Below are positions 46,735 through 59,610 of a stretch of 64,000 bases of DNA, piece by piece (position 1 is the first letter of the stretch; each line of letters opens with the position of its first letter). The notes beneath the pieces are model-generated. The model saw nothing but the letters and a program-made list of their open reading frames with translations. It ran no database searches and was not told the DNA's origin. The DNA is from Prunus persica (taxonomy: Eukaryota; Streptophyta; Magnoliopsida; Rosales; Rosaceae): positions 2,674,926 through 2,738,925 of the forward strand of contig NC_034010.1 in assembly GCF_000346465.2 (NCBI RefSeq), in the 5' to 3' direction. The position numbers were made by a program, and so were the translations under genes.

Positions 46735-47757
46735 CTTTCGTTTTTCCTCTTTCACTCTCCTAAACTCTTCTGACTCTTCACTTTATGCCCCGGGCCTCTG
46801 CACTGTTTTTTCTTTTGCCATAAAACGCTGCTATTTCTTTCGGCCAGTAATAAAACGCTGCCCCTTTGGTAAACAATTTTTTTCCTTTGTTTTTGTTTTT
46901 GTTTTTGTTTTTTTTTTTTCTTTTTGGGGATAATAGTTTTGTTCCATATTTACCGCTCGAATCCTAGGTTCAATTCTCCCTTCCTGTATAAAAAGTTTAA
47001 ATGAAAAAGAATTGTGTTCGATATTCAAGTATTATTCACCGCTCCATTTTGGTTTGGTTTCTACCAAATTGACCCCATTTTTATTTATTTATTTGGCCAT
47101 TCGTTGATGAGGGTATTATTATTATATTGGGTTGCCTTAATATTATCTCTTACATGTATCAACCCATGGCTCACTTGGGAGGAAGAATGAGAGTTTGACC
47201 TACTTTCCACTTGCCAACCCATGTTCAATTGATTTTGATAACTGTTTTCACTATTCCGAAATAGTGTGTTTTACAAGCAATGGCCACAGAATCTTTCCAT
47301 ATAAAAAGAAATTTTTTTTTTTTAAAAAAAACAGTGCTCAAAAAATAAAAAAAACCCATATATGCTAAAGAACCGTGCAAAAACATGACAAATCAGAGTA
47401 GAAAAACTAGGAGACATTTGGCGTTCTGGGCCACAAGAAGATTGCTAAAATCTTAAACAAGTGCATATAGCAAGAAGTAGAAACTAACCCATTTTAAAAA
47501 AATTAAATTAAATTAAATAGCCTATTTCGAATCTGAGAGAAACGAAATAGGGTGGTATGCGAATCAAGACCTGTCCCCATCGATTTCTAAATTTTCTACT
47601 AAACAATACACAATTAAAGAAACCATCTGATGCCCAAGCGTTCTCCTAATACATTATCCCCCACAAGTAGAATGCTACATAAAACTACAATACCAACACA
47701 TCTTGTCACTTACTTGAGAACTAATAAAATTACATGCAAAAGAAAGAGATATCCACA
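46735..47757. other. Intergenic spacer, with a SINE 3' fragment at about 46945-47010
   Basis: GAATCCTAGGTTCAATTCTC followed by CCTTCCTGTATAAAAAG matches the B-box and 3' part of the SINEs at 5245 and 34187. The 5' half is missing or too diverged. It lies between the divergent-free, same-strand genes on either side; the promoter of the 166-aa protein gene must lie here. Confidence 0.45.
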
Positions 47758-50700
47758 TCAAAACTTCTGGCCAAGAAGGGATGGCCTGTAAAAAGCATGG
47801 GTTTGTGCAATCGCAATACGATCTCGAGGGTCATTCATGGTCTCATCCCTTAACGCTTGAAGAATAGCCTGTGGTGGAAACTCCCTAAAGATTCACATAA
47901 GTAGACAGCATTAAATTTTGCTTCTACTAATAATTCACATTGTCAGAAAGCAATAGATTTATTTTCTGGTCTAATTTCAACCAACTTTATGGAAATGCAA
48001 TACCTTATTATAAGTATTCTATATAGCATCTTCAAGATAGGGCAAAGCTCAACTGGAGCAATGGGCTCGTTCTCTTCAGGATGTAGGATACTTAAAGAGG
48101 GCTGACTTAGCAGCTCAAAAAATGCTTTTACAGCAGAGACCCCCTGCAAAAATAAAAGTAGGAATATCATCAGCAGAGAAGTTACAACAGAGTTGGCCCT
48201 GAATCATTTATTGGCACTCTTCCAAGCGGCTAATATAATTTTATTGTGAAAAGACGACGGCCCCCACGTCCTTTCACTAAAAGAGAAAGCAGTCACATGA
48301 CATACAAATTCATACTCCATGAGTAGTGCAGGGGGTGAAATTGCTCACACAGCACTAGCTGCAATGTGCCCATATTTTAAACAGCCAGTGAAATGAAACT
48401 TGAACACAAAAACTAATAGTAAATTAATAAAGAAGTGGATTGCTTATCCCAGGTTAAGCCAAACATAAGAATTGAACGGCAATTGATTTAGCTTTTAATG
48501 AAATAATGAATTAGAATTCTGAAACGGATTACCCAGAACAACAGTTTGTAGGGCACAATAGAGGAGGAATTGGTATAAGGAATCCACATATTGGCTTCTA
48601 TCGTATAGAATTATGTATCTTACATGATCTGCCATTCTACAATTACACATAGTTTGACTTTAACAGTACAGAGTCAATGAGATCCAATAAACAATGAAAG
48701 TTTCCAGTTCAAGCTACTCAACAGATGTTCCCCCAGATTTTTTAATATTTCGTCAGGAGAACTTTCAGCAGCCATCAGAATTTTTATTTTATTTTTAAGT
48801 ACTCTGCAGAATCTGATTAGAATTTTTTTAATTTATAGTTGCAACGACTTGTCGTTAAACTTTATCAATGCAAACAAGGATCAGGCAGGCTTCACATTAT
48901 ATTCAAGTCATGTTTGCAAGTCACACCCCTGATTTCATGAAACAATAATAGTGATATACAAACTTCAATGCATTTGTAAGTATTCAACACTCCTTCCCCT
49001 CTCTTCCTGCTTCAACTTCGTAATCCAACCAGTTCTAGTATAATTCTAAAAAGGCTCATGTTTGTTGTTACTTCACCATTATTTAAGGTGATTGAGATCA
49101 GTACCTGAATCATACCCTTGCCCTTGATGCTATCACCCATTTCAAGGGTTAACTCCCCTTTGGCCAGCTTTTGTCCATACCATGCATTACGACCTTTCAA
49201 TAAGGTTACATATGTGTCAGCCAACAAAGGCCCTGCTAGCCTCTCTGGTTCTTCGGCCAACAAATGGGTGATAAATATCATCTCTGATGTACAATGTGCG
49301 AAGTATACCGATTTGCTGGTGGCACTCTCATTGGTTAACGCAGCTACCATTCCTGTTAAAGCATAATTCAAAGTTTGATGAATAAATTAAAGCCTTCAAG
49401 TATAGCATGATAAAATCACAGGACTAGCATATGAAAGAACATCACAGGATAACATAAAGCAGGACAATCCAAGGCAAGAGGTCACCTTCCAATTGACATG
49501 AGATGGAATCAACTAGAGCAGGCAATTAACATGGAAATCTAATTTTATCTGGAAAGTGTCCCTCTCTATATGTATATATATAGATATCATGAATTTGTAA
49601 TTTTTAGTCCTGAATCTATAGATATATGAGACTTCCTGAATCATTATTTCACATCCACTACAGTACTTAATATGTGCTATATCAAACATGGTAACTTATA
49701 GCGTAACTTGTAGCGTCAAAGAGTAATGCCCCTTCAAATGAATGATTGTGGTACCTCTTAGGTTTTATGTGTACTCTCCCAAACCATTTAAATTATGAAA
49801 ACTACACCACCTATGACTGTACTTAGTATGTGTTAACTTGCATTGCTGTCCAGCCATTAAGGGTTAAATTGAAGAAAACCACCATTTAAATTATGAAAAC
49901 TACACCACCTAAGACTGTACTTAGTATGTGTTAACTTGCATTGCTGTCCAACCATTAAGGGTTAAATTGAAGAAAACCACCAAATTTCTTAACTTTTATG
50001 AAATGCAATTTATGCAATCATATCCATTGTAATTGAAAAAGGTTGACTTTGCTTCTCTTCTATCTTACCAGCTCCAATGGCATACACATTCTTCAATCCG
50101 CCCATAACTTCATGAGTAACAAGGTCACCATTGTCCCACACGATGAAGTGGGGCTGCCTTAAAAACTTGGCCAATGGCTTTCTCCACTTTTCAGATCCAC
50201 ATATGCGAGCATTAGCGTATTCATTGTTGTAAATCTCTGAGGCAATATTAGGTCCTCCAAGGTAGAGAATGTTCTCATTTGGAACACCAGCTGCAAAGCA
50301 CAGTACATATTAGATAAAGACGGATAGCCAGGGTGAAAAAACCTTGCCAAGTAACTAATTAATAGCAGATCTACCCTAATCATACAGGCATTCCATGATG
50401 TACGAACTACTATAACTGTATAAGAACAAAAATAAAGATCACTTTCATAATATCAGAGGAAAGCCCACCAAGAATCTCAAGGCCTTCATTCAATTCAAGA
50501 GAGGAGTGGCGAGTAGAAGTAGCAACAAACCAAACAATTTCAAGATTAATGAAACTATTATAAAACACACCAAATAACTAAATCAGCATCAAAGAGAAGA
50601 GGAATGTTGAGACAGACAGAAAACAACCAAGAAGAATTACTCAAGTAAAAAATAGGTACCAGTGCAAAAATTGCCAACTATTAAAGAAAAACATAGAATC

Positions 50701-51369
50701 AGTCTTACTTGCTCGATTGATAATTTGAGTGGGTGTAATTATGCGTGGTTCAGGCTCCAATTCAGCCTCGACACCTTTTGAAAGAGAGATGATGACTGGC
50801 ATTGTTACTCTCTCTTTCCAGTACCTACTAATTTCTTCAAATACCACACGAGTTTCTGTTGATGGCAGCCCATTCACCACAATGTCAGCATCCCACACAG
50901 CCTCCTGCAAATTTGTGACAACCTTCAAAGGGCAAAGAGGGGTGTCAATCATATTGATGCAAAACCCATCTTTCAGTAACTCATCTGCATAAAGCGTCCG
51001 ATCACCTAATCTTGCCTCAACATACTTCAAGTAAGCACACCGCCTAATCAGTCTCCTCAGCACATCTTCCCTTGAATTGATCACTTCAAATAAATGTTCT
51101 GCTGTGGCTCTGTCAACAGATCTTCCTGGTCGTCTCCATATTCTTATTTGGACCTTCTCTCTAAAGTGACCATAACTATCTTGCAACATAGCAGCAAAGA
51201 CACTTCCCCAAGCACCTGCACCAACACCAACTATCCTAAGTGGATCACCTTCTGTTTTGCCCATTAGACATCGAAGCTCATCAAGCTTCTCCTCAACAGA
51301 ATCATTTGAGTGCTGAATCAACCCATTTGAGTAGGCATTATGGGTCACTGCATCAGAAGTCCCAATCAT
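47758..51369 (-). CDS. GPDHC1: Cytosolic NAD+-dependent glycerol-3-phosphate dehydrogenase, GPDHC1-like (465 aa)
   Basis: Interconverts dihydroxyacetone phosphate and glycerol 3-phosphate with NAD(H) in the cytosol, feeding glycerolipid synthesis and the glycerol-3-phosphate redox shuttle. Exons on minus: 50709-51369, 50069-50290, 49105-49352, 48004-48143, 47758-47884; all GT-AG, all in frame. The Rossmann nucleotide-binding motif GVGAGAWG is at residues 48-55, followed by [14 protein letters not shown]. The substrate-binding/catalytic region includes [28 protein letters not shown] and [10 protein letters not shown], and the C-terminus [13 protein letters not shown] closes at TGA. The length is close to that of the Arabidopsis enzyme. 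No targeting peptide is evident, consistent with the cytosolic class. A (TTC)n tract lies directly upstream of the ATG. Confidence 0.93.
49784..49979. repeat. 98-bp tandem duplication in GPDHC1 intron 2
   Basis: Two units of 98 bases, beginning CCATTTAAATTATG at 49784 and 49882, differ at only a few positions. It lies inside the intron between the second and third coding exons, away from splice sites. Confidence 0.9.
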
Positions 51370-52732
51370 CTTCTTCTTCTTCTTCTTCTTCCTCCAAATA
51401 AACTCAGCTCCAAGAAACTAAAGATTAGCACAGCCAGTTACATGCACAAATGCTCATAGACACTTTAAAAGTTTCCAATATTATCCTCTCCAAGAAGAAA
51501 AATGAAAGATTACACTGGCAATGACGATTTCCAAGCTGATCTCTTCTAATTTGGAACAACCCACTTCTGATTTTGTATTTTAGTTTCACACCACCGCCAA
51601 ATGAACAGCTCAAATCAGAAATCACCTCACAAACATCGAAAAAGCTTTTATTTTTCTTAGGGGATTTTCCGCCAAAATCCAAACAATCCCTCTAATTCAA
51701 TTTCCAGCTGCCTTTGACCCTAAAGAGAATTCAGATTCTACAACAACAGACAATACCAACAACGATTTACCTCATTGGGTTTTAGAATTTCTTATCCAAT
51801 CACCACTCACCAACAAACCACATAAGATTGCATTCAAACACGCAAAGCGAAAACATTGAAAAATCAGCCAACAAGTTCGATTATCCACCCACCAAAACCA
51901 GTCGATGCAAAAGCGCACTACGCAGACAAAACAAAAGTAAAGGGAAGAAGAAACAAACTGTACTTTGTATTTGCCGGCCGATGCCTCAACGCGGTGAGAT
52001 CAACTTGGGCTTTGTCTTCTTCTACTCAATATGCAGAAGCGTCTGGAATTTGACACCCTTTTTTTTTTTGTTACAGGGGTTGACAGTAAAGACCAAAAGA
52101 GAAAAATCAAGCTAAAAAGCTGGCTTGCTGATGTGGGTTTTGCGTGTGAAATGAGAATGGGGAAAAACGAAGCAAAACTACGTAGATGGATTAACAAAAA
52201 TCAAAGTAAATAATAGGAAGAACAAGAAATTGCCCGCCGCTCTACTCTACTGGTGGTGGGTGAGAGAGCGTTCGTTTTTCTCCAAGAACAGCTGAGCATG
52301 TAATTGTGTCACGTTGTCAAATGTTGGCTGTGCTGTTCGTCAGTCGTCACAAATCCCAGTGTGACATATTCCCTATTTTTCTGTTTTTTTAAAAAAATTT
52401 GTAATCATTCCACTTACACTTCATTTTATTTTTAAATAGAAATTTTTATAAAAATGTAACTTATACTTCAATTTCAATTTATCATATTAAAAAAGAATTA
52501 ATAGAAATATCACTTTAATTTTTCAAAATTCTTGATTTCCATCTAATATTATGGTCCAATTTTTCATCTATTTTAAAGATATTTTAGTTTTTCTTTTAAA
52601 GGGTATTTTAAAAATAAAAAAATCATTATAAAAAAAAAATTGTATATCTTTTAAACAATTAAAATTTAAAATATATATATATATTTCTCACCTTCTCCCA
52701 TCTCTTGTGCGCCACCAACGACTTCAACCAAC
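51370..52732. other. GPDHC1 leader and promoter region, then intergenic
   Basis: (TTC)n at 51371-51391 is in the likely 5' UTR on the minus strand. Sequence to about 52300 probably holds leader introns and the promoter, not resolved here. 52380-52700 is AT-rich with a (TA)n at about 52670-52685. The gypsy LTR begins at 52733. Confidence 0.5.
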
Positions 52733-53429
52733 TGTGGGAACTTAATAAAATCAAACCCTAGGTCAAATAATTCTTACCATTTGCGGATTTTTTGACCAAA
52801 TTGGGAGTCAATCAACCTAATTAGGAGTTACTCAATTTAATTGGAAATTATCCAATTAAATTGAACGTTACCTAATTAGGTTGAGATTTGATTTGGTTAA
52901 TTACCACAATCCCCAATTAAATGAGAAGCTACCTAATTGAATCGGGATTTGATTTGATACCTACCACAATTAGGGATTTGATTTACCCTAATAAATCAAA
53001 TCCCTAATTAAATCAAATCAATCCCAAAAAGGGGAGGAATAATTCCCTTCCATCTACGGAATTATTCCTCAGAAACCCTAGCCTCCGAGACTACTATAAA
53101 AGCATAGCCACACACAATGGTTGAGGTACGTGAGAATTACTACTAAAATCTCTACAGAAAATTCCTCTCAAACCCTAGCCACCTCTTCTCTTTCTCTCTT
53201 TTACATAAGTCTCCGGCCGCCCGATTTATATTATAAACACATCCCATATCCTATTTTAGCTATCGTTTCTCTAAAGACCGATTGAACTGACTTAGGCATC
53301 GGAGGGCCTTTGGCCGACACCCCCCGGGTGTGGTCTTTTACTCCGATCTGTTTTGCAGGGAGAAAGAGAGGCGGAGAAGACGAAGGAATCTTGGGCGAAT
53401 ATTCTCCCGTGAGATTATTTGCACAAACA
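52733..53429 (+). repeat. 5' LTR of the Tat/Retand element
   Basis: It starts TGTGGGAACTTAAT and ends ATTTGCACAAACA. It contains a promoter-like CTATAAAAGC at about 53093-53102 and the U5-type text GGCATCGGAGGGCC followed by GGCCGACACC, common in Tat LTRs. The 5 bases before it are CCAAC, the presumed target duplication whose partner is outside the window. Confidence 0.75.
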
Positions 53430-53431
53430 AA

Positions 53432-53450
53432 TTGGTGCTTTCATTGAGAG
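53432..53450 (+). other. Primer-binding site of the Tat/Retand element
   Basis: TTGGTGCTTTCATTGAGAG lies two bases after the LTR end, and TGG at its start would pair with a tRNA CCA end. Which tRNA primes it cannot be decided here. Confidence 0.6.
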
Positions 53451-53526
53451 CGCGAGTTATACTCAACGCGTGCTCAAGGAATCCGTTCCTCCTATTTTTC
53501 AATCCACCAAAGCCTTCCAAACAACC

Positions 53527-56121
53527 ATGGTTGGAAGTAAGAAGACGAGAGGCAAAGCCGCCGCGATGGCTAGATCCGCGACGACCCAAAGCCACTCCAC
53601 TCACGATCCCGCGATCGACATGGTGGCACCGCCACCTCTCACCACCGTACCGGCCACCGCCGCCGAACATGGTGGAACTTCCCATCAAGATGGACTCGCT
53701 ACTACCGCCGACCTAGGGCCGGTCTTGGAGCAACTCCAAGCATTCCCTCCATTGCCTCCACAAGCGACGCACGCTCCTGCATACACCGCCAATGAAAACC
53801 TAGCCCGTGTGCAGTTGGGCTCCACACACTTCTCTCCTCCCGATCCACGAAGTCAAGCAGACCTTAATCTAAGAGTCGACCAGCTAGCTCAGAGAATGGA
53901 TGACCAAAGCAATCTAATGAGGCAGCTCATCAACCAAATAAGTTTTGCTCAAAACCTTGGCCTTGGACAACCGGGCGAGGAGAGAAGGATGGACGAACGC
54001 GCCAGCAGACGACTCGACGTTCGTGCCCGCTTGGGCCCGCAAGGAGATGTACATCAAAGGCTAGGCCCCCAAGGAGGTCAGCCAAACAACCATCGCAATG
54101 AGGATCGCGAAGAAAAGTGCTCAGCTGTCAACTCACAGAGAAGCGCTCTCGAAAGGCTAGGCCCCCAGGGAGGCCAGTTGGACAACCCTCACAATGAGGA
54201 CCATGAGGAAAGACGCTCCGTTACTCACTCTCAAAGAACCAATTCTCGTCGACAAGCTACAGAGAATCTTTCGCAGGCGCAGTCCACCAACACTCCAACT
54301 AGGCAGCCCAGGCGAGAAGGTCGACCCTCGGAGGACAATGAGGAAGTCAGTCAATATCGTAGAGGTCGCCAACGTAACCGACTAGCAATGTGCGCAGAGG
54401 ACGTTGAGAAGCTCATGAATGACCGACTTCGAGACTTGAAGACCGGGGGAAGCTTCGAGGATTCACTACGTAAGGAGATGGACCAGGTGAGCTCTACGCC
54501 TTTCACCCTCGATATCGAGCAGGCCGCTCACCCGAAGCGATTCTCGACGCCCTCGTTCATACACTTCAAAGGGGATTCCGATCCCGGGAGCCACTTAAAA
54601 CACTTCAAAAGTGTTATGATCCTCCACCAGGCTGACGACGCGCTAATGTGCAAGGTGTTTACGATAACCTTGCGAGGAGCAGCCCAAGACTGGTTCCACA
54701 CCCTACCATCCAGGTCGATCAGCAGCTTCAAGGAGCTAGCTTACGTCTTCACCAAAGAATACACCTCTTACCGGACAATCAAGAAAAATCCCGACCACCT
54801 GTACAACCTGCGCAAGAAGTCTGACGAATCCCTTCGAGATTACATCAAGAGATTCAAGGCAGAAAAGGCGAACATTGTAGGATGTGACGACCGAATCGCG
54901 TCCTCCGTTTTCAAGAAAGGCTTTCCAGCTGAGCACGACTTGTACCGCGAGCTGACTATCACTCCCAGCCAGACTCTGGCAGAGGTCTACGCGACCGCGG
55001 AACGCTACGCGCTCTGGGATGACGACCGAATCGCCGCAAAGAAGTCTACAAAGCAGGAAGATCAGCCAACTAAGCAGGCAGGCCAAAGAGGCGACGGATT
55101 TAACAACCGGAACAAAGACAAGCGCAGGTCGCACCCACAAGGGGAGGCTACGGCAGGAGAGAACTACACAAAGTTCACCATCCCCATACATCAAATCTTA
55201 GCCCAAGTGAAGAACAAACCTTGGGTAAGAAGACCACCACCCTTGAAGGGAAATCCGGACAAGAGGGACACTAGTAAATACTGTGCCTTCCATGGGACGC
55301 ACGGACACACGACGAACAACTGCTTCGCTTGGAAAGCGCATCTTGAAGAACTCGTGAGAGAAGGCCACTGCACTGAATTCGTTGCGAAGCAGGCCATCCA
55401 ACGGATTGAAGATCGAGACACCGCCAAGGAGCCGCCTCAGAAGGTCATAAGGATTAACACAATCCTAGCCGACTCCGAGGAGTCTGGGCTGACCAGCAAG
55501 GAAAAGAAGAGGAAGATCAAACAGGCCACTGTGATCTCCCAAGTCTCGACCGACCTTCCACTAGCAGAAGACGATCCTGTGATCGGCTTCCAAAAGAAAG
55601 ATCTGAACGGCCTCGACATGCCACATAACGACGCCCTTGTCATCAGCATTCAAATCGCTCAGGCCATGGTCGACCGAATCCATGCAGACGAGGGCAGCGC
55701 AGCCAATATCCTACAACTGGCGGTCATCCAACAGATGGGCTTGGAGACAAAGATCAACAAGTTAGCTAGATCGCTGACTGGCTTTAATGGTGCGACAACG
55801 GTTACCGTGGGCACGATAGACCTCGACGTCTACTCCCCACCTGTGATCAGCCTGCAAACATTCATGGTCATTAATGAGGTCTCACCCTACAACGGCATCC
55901 TGGACAGACCATGGATTGGCAAGATCAATGCCATCACCCCCGCCACACATCAGAAAATTCGGTACCCAATCCCTGGGGGCGGTGTCGGCCAAATCAACAG
56001 CGATCAAGCAATAGCGAGGAAATGCTCCGCCCAAGGGCTGAAGAAAGGCAAACAAGCTCAGTTTCTTCCTGTGAGCCAGGCAGGTCTGGAAGAGGTAGAG
56101 CAACCGAATCATGCTATCTTA
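53527..56121 (+). CDS. Tat/Retand gag and protease region (865 codons before an in-frame TAG)
   Basis: The start ACCATGG at 53527 has a good context and is preferred. N-terminal linker with a repeated LGPQGGQ motif (at least three times between 54030 and 54180); capsid-like core (FIHFKGDSDPGSHLKHFKSV, TLRGAAQDWFHTLPSRSI, YIKRFKAEKANI) at about 54550-54960; zinc-binding segment YCAFHGTHGHTTNNC at about 55278-55322; protease-like domain (HADEGSAANIL, then YNGILDRPWIG) at about 55680-55920. The active site reads Asp-Glu-Gly where retroviral-type proteases have Asp-Thr-Gly. Gag packages element RNA; the protease would cleave the polyprotein. The frame meets TAG at 56122-56124 and continues open in the same frame into pol. 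Confidence 0.85.
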
Positions 56122-56124
56122 TAG

Positions 56125-59100
56125 CAATCAAAGCGTCAGGACCAAGCCGAGGAAATTCGTCCAGAGGTCTTTCCGGAAGAAGGATGGAAACCCGAGGAGG
56201 ACGTCGAGTTAATACCCTTGGATCCTGACCAGCCAGACAGGAAAGCGCGGATCGGCTCGCGCTTAAGCCCAAAAGAAAAGGTGGAGCTTACCACATTCCT
56301 CCATAGCAACAAAGACATGTTCGCATGGTCGCCATCAGACATGCCTGGCATCGACCCAAACATCATCTGTCATCGGCTCCACGTCAACCCCGCGTGCAAG
56401 CCAGTGGCGCAGAAGAGACGCAACTTCGCACCCGAGCGAGTCGCTATCATCGAAGCCGAGATTAACAAACTCCTAGCTGCCGGCTTCATCGAAGAGGTCT
56501 CCTACTCAGAATGGCTTGCCAACGTTGTCTTGGTGGCAAAACAAGAAAAGGGCAAATGGAGAGTTTGCGTCGATTACACAGACCTCAGCAAAGCATGCCC
56601 TAAAGACAACTTCCCATTGCCGAGAATCGACCTACTCATGGATTCCACTTCTGGCAATCAGCTGCTCAGCTTCATGGACGCCTACTCCGGCTATAACCAA
56701 ATCCTGATGCACGAGGATGATAAGGCGAAAACTTCTTTCATCATCGAGAGAGGGACTTACTGCTACAAGGTCATGCCCTTTGGGCTGAAGAACGCCGGAG
56801 CAACCTATCAAAGGCTTGTAAATAAAATCTTCAAGGAGTAGATCGGCAAAACTATGGAGGTCTACGTGGATGACATGCTGGTCAAAGCCCCAAAACGTGC
56901 AGATCACATTGGAAATCTTGCTGAGTCATTCAGCTTGCTCCGCCAGTATCGCATGAAGTTGAATCCAAGTAAATGCACGTTTGGTGTATCCTCCGGCCGA
57001 TTCTTGGGATACCTAGTCACACAACGAGGTATCGAGGCACACCCACGCCAAATCAAAGCCATTCTCGAGATGAAATCGCCCTCAACGGTGAAGGAAATAC
57101 AAAGTCTGACGGGCAGAGCAGCGGCACTCAACCGATTCCTCTCGAGATCAACTGACAAGTGCAGACCATTCTTCAAAGCTTTGAAGAAAGGACAAAGAGA
57201 CAAATGGGACGAGGAGTGCGAAGTAGCTTTCCAGAGTCTGAAGGCTTACCTCGCCTCACCTCCTCTGCTCTCAAAACCAGTCCCTGGTGAGGACTTGTTT
57301 GTATACCTAGCAGTGTCCAACTCAGCTATTAGTTCAGCTCTCATCCGAGAAGAGCTGGGGGCCCAACATCCGGTATTCTACACGTCAAAAGCTCTCCTCG
57401 ATGCAGAAACTCGCTACCCGAAGTTGGAGAAACTTATTTTGGCTATTGTAGTTTCTGCGAGAAAGCTGCGACCCTACTACCAAGCTCATCGAGTCATCGT
57501 CATGACCGACTTTCCTTTGAGATCAATCCTCCACAGCCCTGATGCTTCTCAGCGACTCATGAAGTGGGCTATAGAGCTAAGCCAATATGACCTCCTCTAC
57601 CGGCCAAAAACTGCAATAAAAGCCCAGGCTTTAGCAGACTTCGTCGTAGAATTCACCCCGTCAGCCGAAAAAGAGAAGTTGGTCAACCAAAAGAAGGAAA
57701 GTTCAGAAGCAGACGGGACCTCCGCAGAACCTAGCCAACCCAGAGACATGTGGCAGTTGCGCGTAGACGGAGCGTCGAACCAAAAAGGAGCTGGAGCAGG
57801 GGTCGTCATCACCACTCCGGATGGAACCCTGTTGGAGCAAGCTATTACGCTTGGCTTTCCGGCTCGAACAACGAGGCAGAATACGAGGCATTGCTCGCCG
57901 GCCTACGCTTGGCAAAAGGGCTCGCAATCAAAAAGCTAGCCATCTACTCAGACTCACAATTGATCACGAATCAAGCCTCAGGTGAATACATGGCAAAGCA
58001 CCCAAGGATGATCTTGTACCTTGATAAAGTCCAAGAGCTGTTGAAGGCATTTCCCACCTTCACCATCCAACAAGTGCCCCGGGCAGAGAACGCTCATGCA
58101 GACGCACTAGCAAGCCTAGGATCAGCGCTGGATACCCAGTTCAGATACTCCATCCCAGTCGAACACCTTGACCGACCAAGCATTGAAGAAATAGAGCTAA
58201 TCGATACCATGCAGATTGACGAGGACCCCAGTTGGCAAGACCCCATCATCGGCTATTTGACGAATGGAAACCTGCCAACGGACAAGTCCGAAGCTAGAAA
58301 AGTCCAGCAGAAGGTCGCGAGATACTACATGCACGGCAACAAGCTCATCCGCAGATCGTACTCCGGCCCACATCTCACCTGCATAAAGTACCCTCAGACA
58401 CTTGAGGTTCTTTGCAAAATTCACGACGGCGAGTGTGGCAACCACTATGGGGGCAGGTCGCTCGCCCAAAAAGCTCTAAACATAGGCTACTTCTGGCCTA
58501 CCATGCGTCACGACTCCTCTGAATATGTCAAGAAGTGTGATCGCTGTCAGTGATACAAGCCAATCCCTAATCTGCCTGCCGAAGTCTATCATCCGCAAAA
58601 CAGTCCATGGCCGTTTATGCAATGGGCCATCGACCTAGTGGGTCCCTTGCCACCAGCGCCCGCCAAGAAAGAAATGATGATCGTCGCCACCGACTACTTT
58701 ACTAAATGGATCGAGGCCGAAGCTCTATCCTATACTAAAGAAGCCGATGTAGAGCGATTCATCTGGAAAAACATCATCTGCCAGTTTGGCTGCCCACAAT
58801 CACTAGTTACAGACAATGGCTCGCAATTCATCGGCAAGCAGATCAATGCCTTCTTCAAAAAGTACGGCATCAAGCAGCATCTATCTACCCCAAGATATCC
58901 TCAAGGCAACGGCCAGGCCGAGGCATCCAATAAAATAATATTGGACTGTCTAAAGAAGAGATTAGAAGACGCTAAAGGAAAATGGGTGGATGAACTCCTC
59001 GGAGTACTATGGGCTTATCGCACCACCAAACGAAGATCGACTGGTGAAACCCCATTCTCCCTCGCCTATGGAACAGAAGCGATCATACCACCTCACATCA

Positions 59101-59468
59101 CTGTCCCCTCCATAAGCTTGGAAGTGGGCAGTGTTGATCAGAACTCCGAGCAGATGAGGCTCAACCTCGACTTACTTGAAGGCGAACGTGAGAAGACCAT
59201 TATCCGGGTCGCCTCCTATCAGCAGCAGTTGAAGTCTTACCATGATAAAAGAGCTAAGGTCAGACAGTTTCAACCAGGCGACCTCGTGCTAAGAAAGGCT
59301 TTCATTACTACACCGAGGCAAGGGTCGAAAAAGATGAATCCTAACTGGGAGGGTCCTTACAAGATCAGCCGGTCTGGGGGTAGAGGAAGCTACACACTCG
59401 ACACTATGGAGGGGAAGGAAATACCACGACAATGGAATGCTCACCATCTTCGAAAGTATTATCCATAG
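56125..59468 (+). pseudogene. Tat/Retand pol: RT, RNase H, second RNase H, integrase, with three breaks
   Basis: RT with LPRIDLLMD, FMDAYSGYNQI, MPFGLKNAGATYQR and YVDDM (56863-56877). RNase H at about 57280-57660. Archaeal-type second RNase H at about 57750-58140 ([37 protein letters not shown]). Integrase with its zinc-binding H-H-C-C block at about 58420-58550, and catalytic D (DLVGPL), D (TDNGSQF) and E (NGQAEASN). Breaks: TAG at 56839-56841 where Gln is conserved (before IGKTMEVYVDDM), a missing base near 57865 in the [10 protein letters not shown] region, and TGA at 58551-58553 where Arg is conserved (CQ*YKPIPNL). The final part 58617-59468 is open to the stop at 59466-59468. Gene order with two RNase H domains defines the Tat lineage. 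Confidence 0.88.
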
Positions 59469-59610
59469 CACCTCCTCATGGCTGCTAGAAGTTCTAAGTT
59501 TTGTACCAAGTTGTTTCCATTTTCGAATAAAGGACTATAATCTTATGAATATCAATATAAGTTCAGTTTCTCATTCCTAAATGTCTCATCTGCCCACAAA
59601 ACACAACATT

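Noticed and set aside
52733..53429. Idea that the gypsy 3' LTR lies within 63770-64000
   Set aside because: That stretch does not repeat the 5' LTR start TGTGGGAAC or its TATA context; it reads better as the promoter of the antisense gene, so the 3' LTR must be beyond the window.
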